Shown here: in pieces, positions 1-12,605 of the stretch
Numbering within the stretch: the stretch's first letter is position 1
Layout: each line of letters opens with the position of its first letter
Source of the DNA: an uncultured bacterium
GTDB lineage: Bacteria > Patescibacteriota > Gracilibacteria > Absconditabacterales > Absconditicoccaceae
Direction of reading: 5' to 3'
Assembly: GCA_946408385.1 (NCBI GenBank)
Contig: CAMJSB010000002.1
Span: forward strand, 117,873-181,872
DNA: 64,000 bases
The notes under the pieces: model-generated
Databases searched by the model: none
What the model saw: only the letters and a program-made list of their open reading frames with translations
Told to the model about the DNA's origin: nothing
Program-made: the position numbers and the translations under genes

Positions 1-213
1 TTTAAAAAAGATAATATACTTGTTACACCCTATGAATATAATAAATTCTTTGAAATAGAAACAGGTTTACAGCTTTCTGATACAGAATATTGGACAGATT
101 TAGAAACTTTTTCTAAAATATCTTGATTAAAAGAAGCAAATTCTGATTATGTAAATTGAGAATTATGAATATTTATGTTTGATCCATATACAAAGTTTTA
201 TACAAAAAAATAA
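1..213 (+). CDS. C-terminal end of a protein of unknown function (truncated by window start)
   Basis: Open frame from base 1 to TAA 211-213 with TGA as Gly; ends ...NGELGIFMFDPYTKFYTKK*. Confidence 0.6.
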
Positions 214-216
214 ACC

Positions 217-1416
217 ATGAAAAAATTTTGACTTTTAACTACTTTATTAGCTTTTACTTTTTGTATTACTTTTGTAGGAGCTTGATATTTGGAAGAATAT
301 CCAGAATCATATACATGGGCATATAAAAATTGAATAACGACCATGAATACAATGGATAAAGCTAATATGTATGGAGAAATAACAAGAATAGAACTTTCAA
401 AAATGATAAGTAATTATGCGATAAATATATTAAAGAAAAAACCAGATACTTCCAAAAAATGTGAATTTAGTGATGTTTCTGATAAATTAAATATACAATA
501 TGATTCGTGAGTTATGAATTCTTGTCAATTATGATTAATGTGACAATGAATTACTAAATTTAGGCCGTATGATAAGGTAACAAGAGCAGAATTTTGAACT
601 ATATTATCCAGATTATTATGGTGAGATAAATATAATTGATGAAATCCATATTATAAAAAACATGTAAATCAATTGAATATAAGATGAATTATGACAAATA
701 TTTATGGTTTAACATGAAATGAATCAAGGGGTAATGTAATGGTTATGTTGAAAAGAAGTGAAACTTTATGAAATTTAAAAATTCCAAGTTTTGAAGAATT
801 GGATCATGCTGCTTTTAAATGTGAAGTGTGTTATCTTGATGGATGTGATTATGAAGATATTGATAAAAAATGATTTATAATACCATATAAAGATGGATAT
901 ATTTGATACGATTGGAGTGATAATATGGGTGATGCACGGTTACAAATAACCTATAGAAAATTAGATGATCCTTGTGATATTACTTATTCAACGGATGTGT
1001 TTCATTATAATTATGATAATATTAAAACAGCTGGTTGTGTTCTTGATTATTCATATTCTAGCAAAAAAGTTGAAAGTTTTATTTCTAAAGAAGAAGATCC
1101 ATGGAAATGTATGGATGATGCAGAAAAATATTTCTATAATTTAATTGTATGATGAGAAAAAGATGAAATTTTTACTCTTTGGATGACTTCTTTTAAAAAA
1201 GATATAGCTAATAAATCTTTTGCCAGAGATTGGCGTTCAGAAATTTATGAATGTAAGGAAAATCATAGATGAGAAGAATATAAAGGTGTTGATATAACGA
1301 GTTTTATGACTGAAACTACTTTTGATGCAGAAGGATATGAAGAAGCGATAAAAGACTATGATATTAAAGATGCCGAGATTTGATATTCTTGTATAAAAGA
1401 AATTTTAAAAAGTTAA
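217..1416 (+). CDS. Secreted protein with SLH-like N-terminal domain
   Basis: Signal peptide MKKFGLLTTLLAFTFCITFVGAG; SLH-like motif YTWAYKNGITTMNTMDKANMYGEITRIELSKMISNYA...SCQLGLMGQGITKFRPYDKVTRAEFGTILSRLLWG, shared with three other proteins in the window; TGA read as Gly. Confidence 0.85.
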
Positions 1417-1425
1417 AATAAGATT

Positions 1426-2358
1426 ATGTACACGCTAATAATTATTTCATTAATTTTCTTTGGATTAGTGTTTGGATCATTTGGTTCAGTAATTTTTTAT
1501 CGTTTATGAGAATGGCCAACCAAAGAGACTTGGAAATGATTTTTAGTTTGACGTTCAGAGTGTCCAAAATGTCATCATCAACTCAAAGTTAGAAATTTAG
1601 TTCCTATTTTTTCATGGCTTTTTCAGTGATGAAAATGTGAATATTGTAAAGCTCCTATTTCACGATTTTATCCATTTTTGGAAATTACGACAGTTTTGAT
1701 ATTTTTATGTGTATTTTTTACCTGTTCAAATAATTGAATTCCAGGTTATAATATTTGATTATTAGAATGATATATTTTCACAATTTTTATAACAATTTCG
1801 GCTCGGTTATTGTGGATAATTTTTCTTTATGATATTAAAACTTACGAATTACATATTACAGCAACTATATTTTTAGCGATAATTACACTATTTTTTACAC
1901 TGTTTTTTTGAACTAATAGATTAGAAATATTAATTTGAATATGAATTTTTGCTTTAATATTTTTTATTATATACTATTTATGAATATTTATAGCCACATT
2001 AAAATTTAAAGAAAAATCTGAATGATTTTGATTATGAGATGTAATTATAGCTCCGATTTTATGAGCACGATTAACTTTTTTTCTACAACCTAATTGAATA
2101 TTTGATTGGAATTATTTAATTTGTTTTTTTATTATTTTAAGTTGAATTATAGGTTTATTTTATTTTTTATTAAACTCTATAATCAGAAAAATTATTAAAA
2201 TAAAAAAATGAAAAAAATATGAATCTATTTGGGTAACATGAATTCCATATCTTCCATCAATGATTACAGCAACTATTATAGAAATTGTATTTTGGAATTA
2301 TTTAATTTATCGAGGAAATTTATTCTGAGATTGGTTTACAAATTTAATTTTTTTCTAA
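1426..2358 (+). CDS. pilD: Prepilin peptidase (type IV leader peptidase, A24 family)
   Basis: N-terminal GSFGSVIFYRL, two CxxC pairs (CPKCHHQL...CEYCKAPIS), FLYDIKTYELH and GLGDV catalytic Asp motifs, multiple TM segments. Confidence 0.9.
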
Positions 2359-2364
2359 ACATTA

Positions 2365-3345
2365 ATGACTGATATCGACGAATTAACCTGAGCAGAAAAT
2401 ATAAAAAATTATAGAGAATTTTCTACAAAATCAAAAATCAGACTTATAGTTTTTGTAATATTATGATTAATTAGTTATTTAGTTTGCACAATATCGTTAT
2501 TTTTTGGAAAGTGATTTATAATTCCAGCAATAAGCTTTATATTATTGTTTTTATTAATTTATTTTATAGCTTTAGACTGTTATAAAATAAAATTTCGTTA
2601 TGTATTATTAATTTTATTCTGAATATTTTTATTTGAAACTATAAGTTTTATTATATTGCTTTGATTTTCACGATATTTAGTGGTTGAATTAATATTATTT
2701 AATGTAGCTATTTGAACATTATTATTCTTATTATGCTGGCAATTAAATCATCGTACATGATTTTCACCTTTTTCTTATTTTACTGAATGATGATTTTTTA
2801 TAGTTAGTCTGTTAACTATATTTTTCTGTGTTTTTATGATGTGAAAGTATACTCAAATTCCATTCACTTGCGAAGATATTGAAGAATTTCCAAGTAAAAT
2901 AGCAGAAACAACTACAAATCCATTAAAAAAAACACGAAATAATATTGTTTCATTATTTAAGGAAGATGAAGAAGAAACTTTAAATATGCCAGAATTTTAT
3001 GAATTATGAAATCCTTTATCTAAATCTACAGATTTAGCTAGTGCTGATGCTGTTGAATGATTTTTTGTAGATTTGAGAAATACTATAGAAGATCAAACAG
3101 TTGGAATAACAAAAAAAGTTTCTAAATCTACATGTAATCAGTATATCAAAATTTTACAAAAAACTCAAAAAAGCTGATGAATTCAGATTGCAGGAATAGT
3201 GGTTGGATATTTATTATTAGTTTGAGTTTTTAAAATTTTACTTTGGGTAGTTAGTATTTTCTGATTTGTATTGTTTATTATTTTGCGTATATTTGGTGTA
3301 TATAAATATGAAAAAAGAATGGTAGAAAAGGAAGTTATTGTTTAA
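2365..3345 (+). CDS. Multi-pass membrane protein of unknown function
   Basis: Continuous frame with TGA=Gly, several hydrophobic segments, directly downstream of pilD. Confidence 0.7.
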
Positions 3346-3362
3346 TTATTATAATAAAAAAT

Positions 3363-4766
3363 ATGAAAAAAATCTGATTTTTAATGTCTTTTTTAACTTG
3401 CAGTTTATTACTAACTTGATGCCAAAATTATAATAATTTGACTACATATGATGAGCAAACTGCATGATGTGAAAAATGGATTTTATCTCATTGAGTTGAA
3501 AAAGCTGATTTTGAGCGAAAATGAAGTGAAAAAATCTGAGATATAATTGTAGTCACATGAATTCAATATGGTTATGATTGACTAGCAAATCAAGAAGTTA
3601 GCTGTGAATTTAATGAAGACGGGAAATTATTGTGAATAAAAAGTTCAAATCTTAGAAATTATGAAACCAATAATTCATGAAATGTTATAAATATGTGAGA
3701 AAATATTGTTCCATGATGATATCTTTATAGAAATTTAGATTTGGATAATGAAGAAGATAAACTGGAATATGAAGCTCTACAAAACGATAGAAATATGATT
3801 TTGAAATATCAGACAGATACTTCAGCAGCTGTAAATAAATTTATAGATGTAATTCATGATGATTTATTGGATTATTGCCAAGAATATTGAACAGGATATG
3901 AAACTATGAAATGAACAATGTATGAGAGAGATGTCTGTATGGATAATTATATCAAAGATTTGTATGAAAAACTTAGACTTAATTTAATTCTACCACAAAA
4001 AGATTATTCATGAGATGATCCAGTTCTGATTTCTTATTATAATGATTTAAGATGAGACCATCCATTCGTTCGTTATTTTGTAGATTTATATACAGAAATT
4101 GTAGATTGAGTTTGAGATTATTGACCATTACCAGAATATCCTAACATTTGACCAATTATTCAATTTGAAAATTGAGACTATTGAGGTGATGAAGAAAAAT
4201 GAAGCGAACTTGCTGAAAAATATTGAACAGGATTTTATACATACTGAAGGTGAAATGTTGAAATTGATTGAATAGAAGAAACATTAGAAGTTATTATAAG
4301 TATAGAGTCATGAATAGTTATAAACTGACAAATGTTAGATCGAATTCAGTCTGAATATTGATACAAATTGCCAATATATAAAGATGATATTGCACATTGA
4401 ACTTCTCCAATGGATTGACCATTTGTACTTCATGTAAAAGATAAGTATGATAGAGATTTTATTTATCAAATTTTTTGAGATTGAGCTTGATCAGGAGAAT
4501 TTTTGCTTATGATTTGGATGCTAGAAAATTGAAAACGAATTCCTGTGTGATGGTGCGGAAATTATTGATATGTATTATTTCCAAGATATCCATTATTGTT
4601 TGGATATAATCAGCAGTCATGAGTATGTGAAAAATGGAAAAGGTTTGATCCATTAACAATTTTTACACATGAGGAAAATCTAAATGGATGAAATATTAAG
4701 TGGTCAGTAGATAACTTTATATTCTTTCTCAGATCTCTAGAAAGTATTAGAGTTTTAAATAAATAG
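3363..4766 (+). CDS. Lipoprotein of unknown function
   Basis: Lipobox-like MKKIGFLMSFLTCSLLLTGCQN; continuous frame with many TGA=Gly codons. Confidence 0.75.
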
Positions 4767-4774
4767 TTAAATAT

Positions 4775-5410
4775 TTATAAAATTTCTTTCAAATCAGCTA
4801 AAGTAGAAATCTGAATAAAATCTATTCATTTTTTGTGTACTTGTTTGATTCATTCTTCACTTCTATTTAAATGAATTGGAGCAATTCATACATTATTTGA
4901 TCAGATTACATCAGCTTTTAAACTGTCTCAAATCATAATTATATCTTTGAAATCTACTCAAGAAAGTGATTTTAGGTATTCATAGATTTTTGGATCAGGT
5001 TTTATTGCTCATACATCGAAAGATAAAACTTCATAATCAAAATTTCATTCAGGAATCAATTTATGTAAAGGCTGAGCATAATCTTTTCATAAATTAGAAA
5101 CAACAGCAGTTTGATATCATTTAGATTTGATATAATTCAGAGCCTCTAATGTCTCTGGAAATAGAAAAGTTGACTGAATATCTTGCCTTATTTTTCCAAT
5201 AAAATCATCAGTTAGTTCAATTTTTAATCATTCATTTTCTATTTTTCATTCTTGAATATCCTTTAAAGTTACTGGATTATTCATAAAAATTTCTTTTAAA
5301 TCTTTAGACATATTAATATTATCAAAATCGTGGTCTATACAAGTTCAGTATAAATCAAAAGCAATCAGTTTTTTATCTTGATATTTGCTTAAATCTAATT
5401 GTTTGTTCAT
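4775..5410 (-). CDS. HAD-superfamily hydrolase
   Basis: Minus-strand frame MNKQLDLSKYQDKKLIAFDLYGTCID...VVSNLG...KPDPKIYEY...MIGDSLKADVIGSNNGG. Confidence 0.85.
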
Positions 5411-5418
5411 TTTATATT

Positions 5419-7077
5419 TTACTCTAAAACACAAATATTCTCAATATGATGAGTGTGGGGGAACATGTCCACTGGTTGGACTTCCTTTGCACTAAATCAC
5501 TGCTCATTTACTAGCATTTCAATATCTCTCGCCATAGTTACAGGATTACATGAAATGTAGAGAAGTTTGAATTTATATTCTTTCTTTAATTTTCCAATCC
5601 ATTCAATCACATTTGGATGTAATCATTCACGTGGAGGATCTACCACTACCACTCCGATATTTTTGATTTTTTCTTCTAATTCTGGAAATTTATTCAAAAC
5701 TTTTTCACAAGGTGAAGCTACAAAGAAACTTTGATTTTCTAGTCAGTTTATACTTGCATTTACATTTGCATCTCTGATAGCATCTTCCACAATTTCGATT
5801 CCAATTAATTCTGAATCTTTATTTTTTCCGTTATTTTGCTTCAAAAGTGAAAGTCAGATACTTCCAGCTCAGCAGTATAAATCCAATAAATTTCACTCGA
5901 TATTTCCTAGCATATTGAATGCAGTTCAGAATAATTTTTCTGCTCATAAAGTATTAGTTTGAAAGAAAGAAAAAGGAGAAATTCTGAATGTTAATTTAGT
6001 TTCATTATTCACATCAGGTTCAGATTTTTCATTCTCTGAATCAATAATTTCATCTTTATTTTTTTTACTTTGCACAAAATTTAGCTGTTCATGAATATAT
6101 CCATCTCACCAGAAAACTTTAGTTTCAGATTGGTCATTTTTTACTGTATCTGAAAGTCATTCATTATATGTGATGACAAATGTTGTCACATTTTTTTTCA
6201 AAAATTCATTAGCTTTAAAATCTTCCATCAGCTGTTCCCAAAGTTTAGTCTGTTCTGCATCTAAATTTCCAAATGAGATGGAAAGATTTACCATTAATTG
6301 CTCAGTATGGATTCATTCACGAATCACTAAATGACGAAAAAATCATTGATGAGTTTTCTGGTCAAAAACTGGTAATCATGAATTGAAACACAAAGTTTTT
6401 ATAGTTTCATAAATCTGATTCATTTTTTGGGATATTAATCCACAACTATCTACATTTACGATTTTTGCAAATTCTCATTGTTTGTGAAATCCGCAACATT
6501 GATTGGCATCTATATCATATTTATGAATTCATTCTTTCAAAATTTCTTCTTCAGATTTTCATTCTTTTATTCATTTACGAAATTCTGGATTTTGCTGTTT
6601 ATAAACTCCAAAACTAAACTCGATTTTATTTCTATATCATTTATCTAATGGCGACGGAATAATTGGCAAAATCTGGATTCTTTTTCATTTCTCTTCCAAA
6701 TTTTTATTCAGCTTTTTGAATGCATCTTCTACGAGTTGTTGTTTAATTCATAATTGAGTTTGATAACTCATCATCTGCCATTTACATCATCCACAACCTA
6801 TTCTTTCTGTTCAAGCATTAGCTTCACTGATTCATTTTGGAATGAAAAAATGAGGACAAAAAATTTCTCCATCGGCCATTTTTTCATCATATTTTTTGGT
6901 CTCCACTATATGTGCTTCGATATAATCTTTTCTCCTCTTTACTACTGTCACATCTACCGTACTTCCAGGCAAAGCTCATCATTTTATCAAAACTTTTTTT
7001 CCATCAGAAAGCGATGAAATTCAGATTCATCCATGTCAGAGTTTATAGACTTTCAGATTTTTTAGAATTGATTTCAT
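5419..7077 (-). CDS. TrmA/RlmD-family (uracil-5-)-RNA methyltransferase
   Basis: TRAM-like start, Cys cluster CPHF...GCGWCKWQ, LLDLYCGAGSIGLSL, VVVDPPREGLHP, LLYISCNPVTMARD, DMFPHTHHIENICVLE. Confidence 0.9.
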
Positions 7078-7217
7078 ATAATTTTAGTCAAAATAAATAT
7101 AATTCTGAATAAGTAAACTTTAAAGTTTTGCTTATAAAAAACAAGATTATTCCATTTGCATTTATTCGATACTTTAATATAATGAACTTTAGAATTTTAT
7201 TAGTTCATTAATTAGTC

Positions 7218-7835
7218 ATGCTTAACGAAAAACAGCTTATAGACAAATATTGAGAGATTATCAAAGAAGAAATCAATGTAAAAGATGTAGACATTTATCA
7301 ATCTGATAAACCAATTACGAAAATATATAAACCTTTATGAGGTCAGATTTCTGCTAAGTTTGGAAAAGATACATGACAGATTATTGCAAACTGAAAACAG
7401 TGAAATGTTCGTGAAATAGATGGTTGAATTGAAGTTTTTGATAATGCATGACACACATGGAAATTGGAAGAATCTGACTATGAAGTAGTTTATGAATGAC
7501 TTGATGGAACTGATACTACAGTTGAATGAAATACAATAGTAAAATTAGACCTAGAAATCACAGATGAACTCAAAAGAGAATGAACAGCTCGTGAAATTTC
7601 TAGATTTCTCAATCAAATGAGAAAAGATGCTGATTTTAGTGTAGATGCTAGAGTAAATATGCATTACTCTTCTGATAGTGAAGATATGAAAAATATCGTT
7701 AAAGAATTCGCAGAATTTCTAAAAGAAGAAGCTTTGATTATTAATATTTCAGAATGAAATTGCGACTGAGATACACGTTCAGATATATTTGAAAGTGAAA
7801 ATGGAAATGTAAAATTCTGACTAACTGTTGCATAG
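7218..7835 (+). CDS. Stand-alone protein resembling the C-terminal (DUF5915-like) region of isoleucyl-tRNA synthetase
   Basis: VKLDLEITDELKREGTAREISRFLNQMRKDADFSVDARVNMHYSS resembles the C-terminal region of IleRS; no catalytic domain present. Confidence 0.6.
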
Positions 7836-7839
7836 CTTT

Positions 7840-8060
7840 TTGTTATTCTGAGCGATAGACAAGAATCTTAAGTGTGTTATTGAAATCCTCTGCTTGCCCA
7901 TTTTAAGGGGAAATCTCCGTAGGAGAAAGGGGTTGAGATGTAAGGTTGAGAGGTTGATAGTTATAAAATCCCTCTCGGCTTGCTTTACCATGCTTAGCGT
8001 GGCGAGTCTCCCTTTAAAAAGGGAGAACAAAAGTGATACACACAAGATTTTTATTTTGTT
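7840..8060. repeat. Dispersed repeat cluster (CATTCTGAGCG/GAATCTT-type and AAATCC...CTCCCTTTNAAAAGGGAG-type)
   Basis: ttattctgagcgatagacaagaatctt and ctccctttaaaaagggag palindrome; related sequences recur around 21.3-21.7, 23.6, 26.3, 27.5, 28.3, 29.2-29.7, 30.3, 37.1 and 51.3 kb. Confidence 0.7.
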
Positions 8061-8152
8061 TCACTCCATCTGAATGACAATTTAATAGAGATAAATATAA
8101 AAAAAGCCGTAGGATAGAGATTCTTCCCACGGTTTTTTTGAAATCTAAATAC

Positions 8153-9187
8153 TTAAATGGAAACAGCTCCCTTAATAGGACCATCATGCTCATACCCGAT
8201 GAGCTCGATGTCATCCCAAGTGAAATCCAGAATATTCTTCACATCTGGATTCAGTCGGATAGATGGCAAAGGATGTGGAGTGCGAGTCAACTGTTCATTC
8301 ACTTGATTGACAAGATTCAGATAGACGTGAGCATCTCCGAAAAAATGATTGAAACGGCCAGGCTTGCGACCAGTTACATGAGCCATTAAACACAGGAATA
8401 AAGCATCTTGAGCCGTATTATACGGCACACCCAAGAATGTATCACAGCTACGCTGATATAAGTTCAGATGGAGTATATCAGGCTCGTTTGCAAAGAACTG
8501 ATAGAAGCATGGACATGGAGGTAAAAGAGTCTTGTTTTCATCTGCAGGATTCCAGAGTGAAATGATGATGCGGCGATTCTCGGGCTTGTTCTTGATTTTA
8601 TCAAGAGCAAGCATGAGCTGATCTTTTCCTTGAATGAAAGGTGATGGTATTGGGCCATCAAATCCAAAGAAAAGGGCCACCTGAATATCGGAATCAAAAT
8701 CACTCAACTTGATCTCTCCAAACCGACGAAATTGATGTCCGTATGTCCTTCCAAGTTCACCCCATTTTTTGCAAAATTCATCATCATTGAGAATTTTCTC
8801 CTCAAATTTCCTTTTTGTTGATTTCCATTCATCAGTGTAGTCAGATTTTTGATCATCTTTCCACATGTTTGCCAAGATTTCAGTTTGACCTGTTTCCTCT
8901 AGCCATTTTTTGAATGGCCATTCCGTCCAGATGTGATTGTTGTGTTCCACCAAGAAGCGAATATTCGTATCTCCGCGAAGTTTCCAGATGAGTTCCTCAA
9001 ATACAGATTTGAGACTCATTTTCTTGGTAGTCAGAAGAGGAAAATTGTGAATTAATCCTTCCTCATCTTTTTGCATTTCACATGTGTAGTGATATACTGG
9101 TAAGGTGTAAGTTCCTGTTCCAGTACGATCACCAGTCTTCACACCATTATCTAAAATGGCCTGAAGCAACTCTAAATACTGTTTCAT
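8153..9187 (-). CDS. thyA: Thymidylate synthase
   Basis: ORF-track protein 344 aa: GDRTGTGTYTLP, NRRIIISLWNP, CPCFYQFF, YQRSCDTFLGVPYN, FFGDAHVYLNLVNQ; no TGA codons. Confidence 0.97.
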   Translation of the reverse strand: MKQYLELLQAILDNGVKTGDRTGTGTYTLPVYHYTCEMQKDEEGLIHNFPLLTTKKMSLKSVFEELIWKLRGDTNIRFLVEHNNHIWTEWPFKKWLEETGQTEILANMWKDDQKSDYTDEWKSTKRKFEEKILNDDEFCKKWGELGRTYGHQFRRFGEIKLSDFDSDIQVALFFGFDGPIPSPFIQGKDQLMLALDKIKNKPENRRIIISLWNPADENKTLLPPCPCFYQFFANEPDILHLNLYQRSCDTFLGVPYNTAQDALFLCLMAHVTGRKPGRFNHFFGDAHVYLNLVNQVNEQLTRTPHPLPSIRLNPDVKNILDFTWDDIELIGYEHDGPIKGAVSI

Positions 9188-9357
9188 AAAATTAAAAATT
9201 TTTTTTGTTTATTGTTATATAATTGTTTTATTTTTTATTTATTGTATAAATTTTTATTAGAATGTCAATTAATACTTTATTAGATGTAATTTTTGTTGAA
9301 AAATGGTTTTGTATTGATACAATTATACGACAAGTTTTATATATGTTATATTTACTA

Positions 9358-11241
9358 ATGAAAAGTATCGTTAAATATTGAGTTTTTGGTCTGTTTTTAG
9401 CATGTTTTGGTGTGATAACTCCATATACATATGCAGATTCTGGAGATAATTCAGGAGTGGATACATGAAGTATTTCTGGATGAACTACTGGGGAGACTTG
9501 ATGAGTTGTGACTACATATACTGTAAATTTTGTGACAAATGGAGGATGAACATTGGAATCTCAAGTAATTACTGGTTGAGAAAAATTGGATACATCAGCT
9601 ATATCAGTACATAGAGATGGTTTCAGTTTTTCTGGATGGTTTATAGATAGCAGTTTTAAAACATGATTTGATATTGAAAATGATGTAGTAACATCAGATT
9701 TGACATTGTATGCAAAGTGGAGAGAACATAAGATAATAGTTCGTTATCATCCTAATTGATGAAAAGATGAAAGAACAAAGGAAAATCCAGCTAGAGATCC
9801 TTTGAGATATTCAGCAGGTTCGTGTGGATCAAACTGACGAAAAGTTAAATGATGAGCTGCTGTTTGTGAACTTTTTTATACGAAAAATGATTGGAATATA
9901 TCTACAGCAGCTCCAAATTATACAACAGATGGTGCAGCTTGGTATCTTTCAAAAAGATGATATGTGTGACATGATTATCGACTTCTTTGATGAACATGAA
10001 CGAATGCAAAAAAAGTTCCAGCATCTAAAAGATTTTCGCAGAATCGAAAAATAGCTCAAGAGGTATGAATGTTGGAAGAATTTAAAGCTTGAGATATTGA
10101 GTGGGATTTGTATGCGGATTGGACACCTGTAAATTATACTTTGACATATATATGACTTGAGGATTGTACATTTGAAAATGGAGAAAATCCAGCTACTTAT
10201 ACAGTGTTGTCATGAGATATTACATTAAACAATCCATCTAAGACATGATATACATTCCTTTGACGAAGTGGAACTGATATTGAATGATTGTCTACAAATG
10301 TAACGATAACATGAGATAGTATAGGAAATAGAGCATTTGAGACTGTTTGGCAAATTAATTCGTATACAATTACATATGATATAGACTGAAACAATAAAAT
10401 TATTGTGACATGAGATTATAATACAGGTGTTGCTCAGCCACAAGAACCTCAGAGAAATTGATACAAATTCTTATGATGGGATACAGAGATTCCAGAAAAG
10501 ATGCCAGCTGAAAATATAGTTATTACTGCAAAATGGGAAAAACTATGATACAGTGGAGCATGAAGAAGAAGTTCTAGTACAGAAAAAGATGACACTAAAG
10601 ATGACTGAAAAGATAAAACAGATGAAAACAAAAAATCTGATGATAATTCAAAATCAGATGGTACAGGAAATCAGGATAAAAATTCAAGTTCATGAACTGG
10701 TAACAATTCAGAACAATCAGATTGAAAAATAGATATGGATGATTTAATGAATGTTTATATGTGGGCTCGTGATAATTGAATTACAACATGAGAAACTTTG
10801 GAAGCTGCTTTGCCTGATGGATATATTGAGAGATGAGAAATGGCAAAATTGGTTGTAAATTTTATGAATGATGTATTATGAAGAGAAGTGCCAAAAAATA
10901 TTCCTAGTAAGTGTAGTCGATGAGATAAGGAAACAGAATGGGAATCAGCTGAAGAAAAGAAGTATGCAGAACAGTCATGTGCATTATGATTGATGTGAAT
11001 TTATATGCAGAATTTCAAACCTAATAAGTTGTTGGATAGAGCTGAATTTGGAACAATTGTGTCTAGAATATTATGGTGAGAAAAATATAATATACCTAAC
11101 GCAACAAATGATAATAAATATTATGTAAAACATCTAAATGAAGTAAAAAAGGAAAATTTGATTACACAGATAGAAAATCCAGAAACAATAAAAGAATTAA
11201 GAAAATGGATATGGATTGTGTTGAAAAAAATAAAGAAATAG
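9358..11241 (+). CDS. Surface protein with InlB-type repeats and C-terminal SLH-like domain
   Basis: Signal peptide; TVNFVTNGG...FSFSGWF...LYAKW, TGYTFLG[CGA]SGTDI...NRAFETVW; C-terminal ERGEMAKLVVNFMNDVLGR...CALGLMGIYMQNFKPNKLLDRAEFGTIVSRILWGEKY. In-frame ATG also at 9262. Confidence 0.85.
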
Positions 11242-11257
11242 TATTAATTTAAAAATT

Positions 11258-11285
11258 AAGGGCTGAATAAATCAGTCCTTTTTCA
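11258..11285 (+). terminator. Rho-independent terminator
   Basis: aagggctga-ataaa-tcagtccttttt hairpin plus T run after stop at 11241. Confidence 0.7.
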
Positions 11286-11472
11286 ATAAAACAAAAATTT
11301 TTATAATAAAAAATACCCAAAAATTTGACAAATTAGTAGTTTTTATATATACTTTATATATAAAATAAATTTTATTGTTTATTATATAATAAAAAGGTGA
11401 AAAATTATGGAAAACATCATAAAAAATAAAGAATATGCAGATTGGTAATATTTTATATACTAATTATAAAAG

Positions 11473-12402
11473 ATGGTGGATATTCCTACAGAAATATGAG
11501 AAAATAAAAATAATACTGAACTAAATCAATCAAAAGAAGAAATGGTTAAACGTATTGTTGAAAAGATGAAAGAAAAAGACTTAGTTGTTGATTTTTTTTG
11601 AAAAAAATCAGTTAGTAAATATTTATTAGATGATGAAAATAATAAAATAAGAAACTTTTTTACAGGGGTTGGTTTAAATATTTTAAGTGTTTTTAGTTCA
11701 TCATCAAAAGAACTAAAAAAAATTAGAGAAAATTTAAGTGTAATAAAAACAAAAACAGAACTTAATGATTTAGAAAAAACTATTATCGATAAATTAAAAG
11801 AATCAGGAAATTGACAAAATACATCAATATCATCAAATCAAATAACAAGTTATAGTTCATCATCAGAAGAAACACAAAAAACAAATAATTCATCTATAGA
11901 ATCAGAAGTAGATTCTGTAAAAGTGTGAGAAGCTGCAAGAGTGGAAAAATCAAAGCGTAAAAATCGATTATTTCCTCATGGAATGCCGAATAATTCAGAA
12001 GAAATGAAAAAATACTTAACAAAAATAAATGTTCCAATTCTTACATCAGAGTGAAAAGAAACAACACTTAATTTACGTATCCACAAAAAACTCGCGAATG
12101 AATATAAAGCGATTTTTAAGGAAATGTATGATAAAAGAATTCCAGTAAATCCATCTAAAACATGATGATACAATTGGAGATTAGTACGTGGGTCAAAAAC
12201 TAAACTATCAGAACACTGTTTTGGTTGAGCTGTAGATCTTAATTGGGATGTAAATGGATGAGTTTTTGGGAAAACAGATAGAAGTAGTCCATATTTCAAT
12301 AATAATGATACGGTAAATATATGGAAAAGACACGGTTTTTACTGGTGAGGAGATCGAAAAAAAAGAAATGATCCAATGCATTTCACATATATGGGTTGAT
12401 AA
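11473..12402 (+). CDS. M15-family D-alanyl-D-alanine carboxypeptidase (VanY-like)
   Basis: C-terminal SEHCFGGAVDLNW...IWKRHGFYWGGD[CGA]KKRNDPMHFTYMGG: metal-site SxHxxGxAxD and HF motifs. Confidence 0.85.
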
Positions 12403-12605
12403 AAATAAATAGCAAATATAATAAGTTCTTATTGTAGAATTTTTTGTTTTATTGAAAAAACAATGTAACAAAAATAATAAAAAAGATTTTTTTAAAAAAT
12501 AAAAAAAAGTCAAACTGAATGTTTGAAAAATTCGGTATTTTTTTTGCAAAATTTAAAGTTTTGATATATAATACAATGAGTCAAAAAATGACTGTTTGTT
12601 TTTAG

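Noticed and set aside
11407-11448. 13-aa leader peptide MENIIKNKEYADW upstream of the M15 peptidase
   Set aside because: Too short to support by itself; no regulatory hairpin recognised after it.
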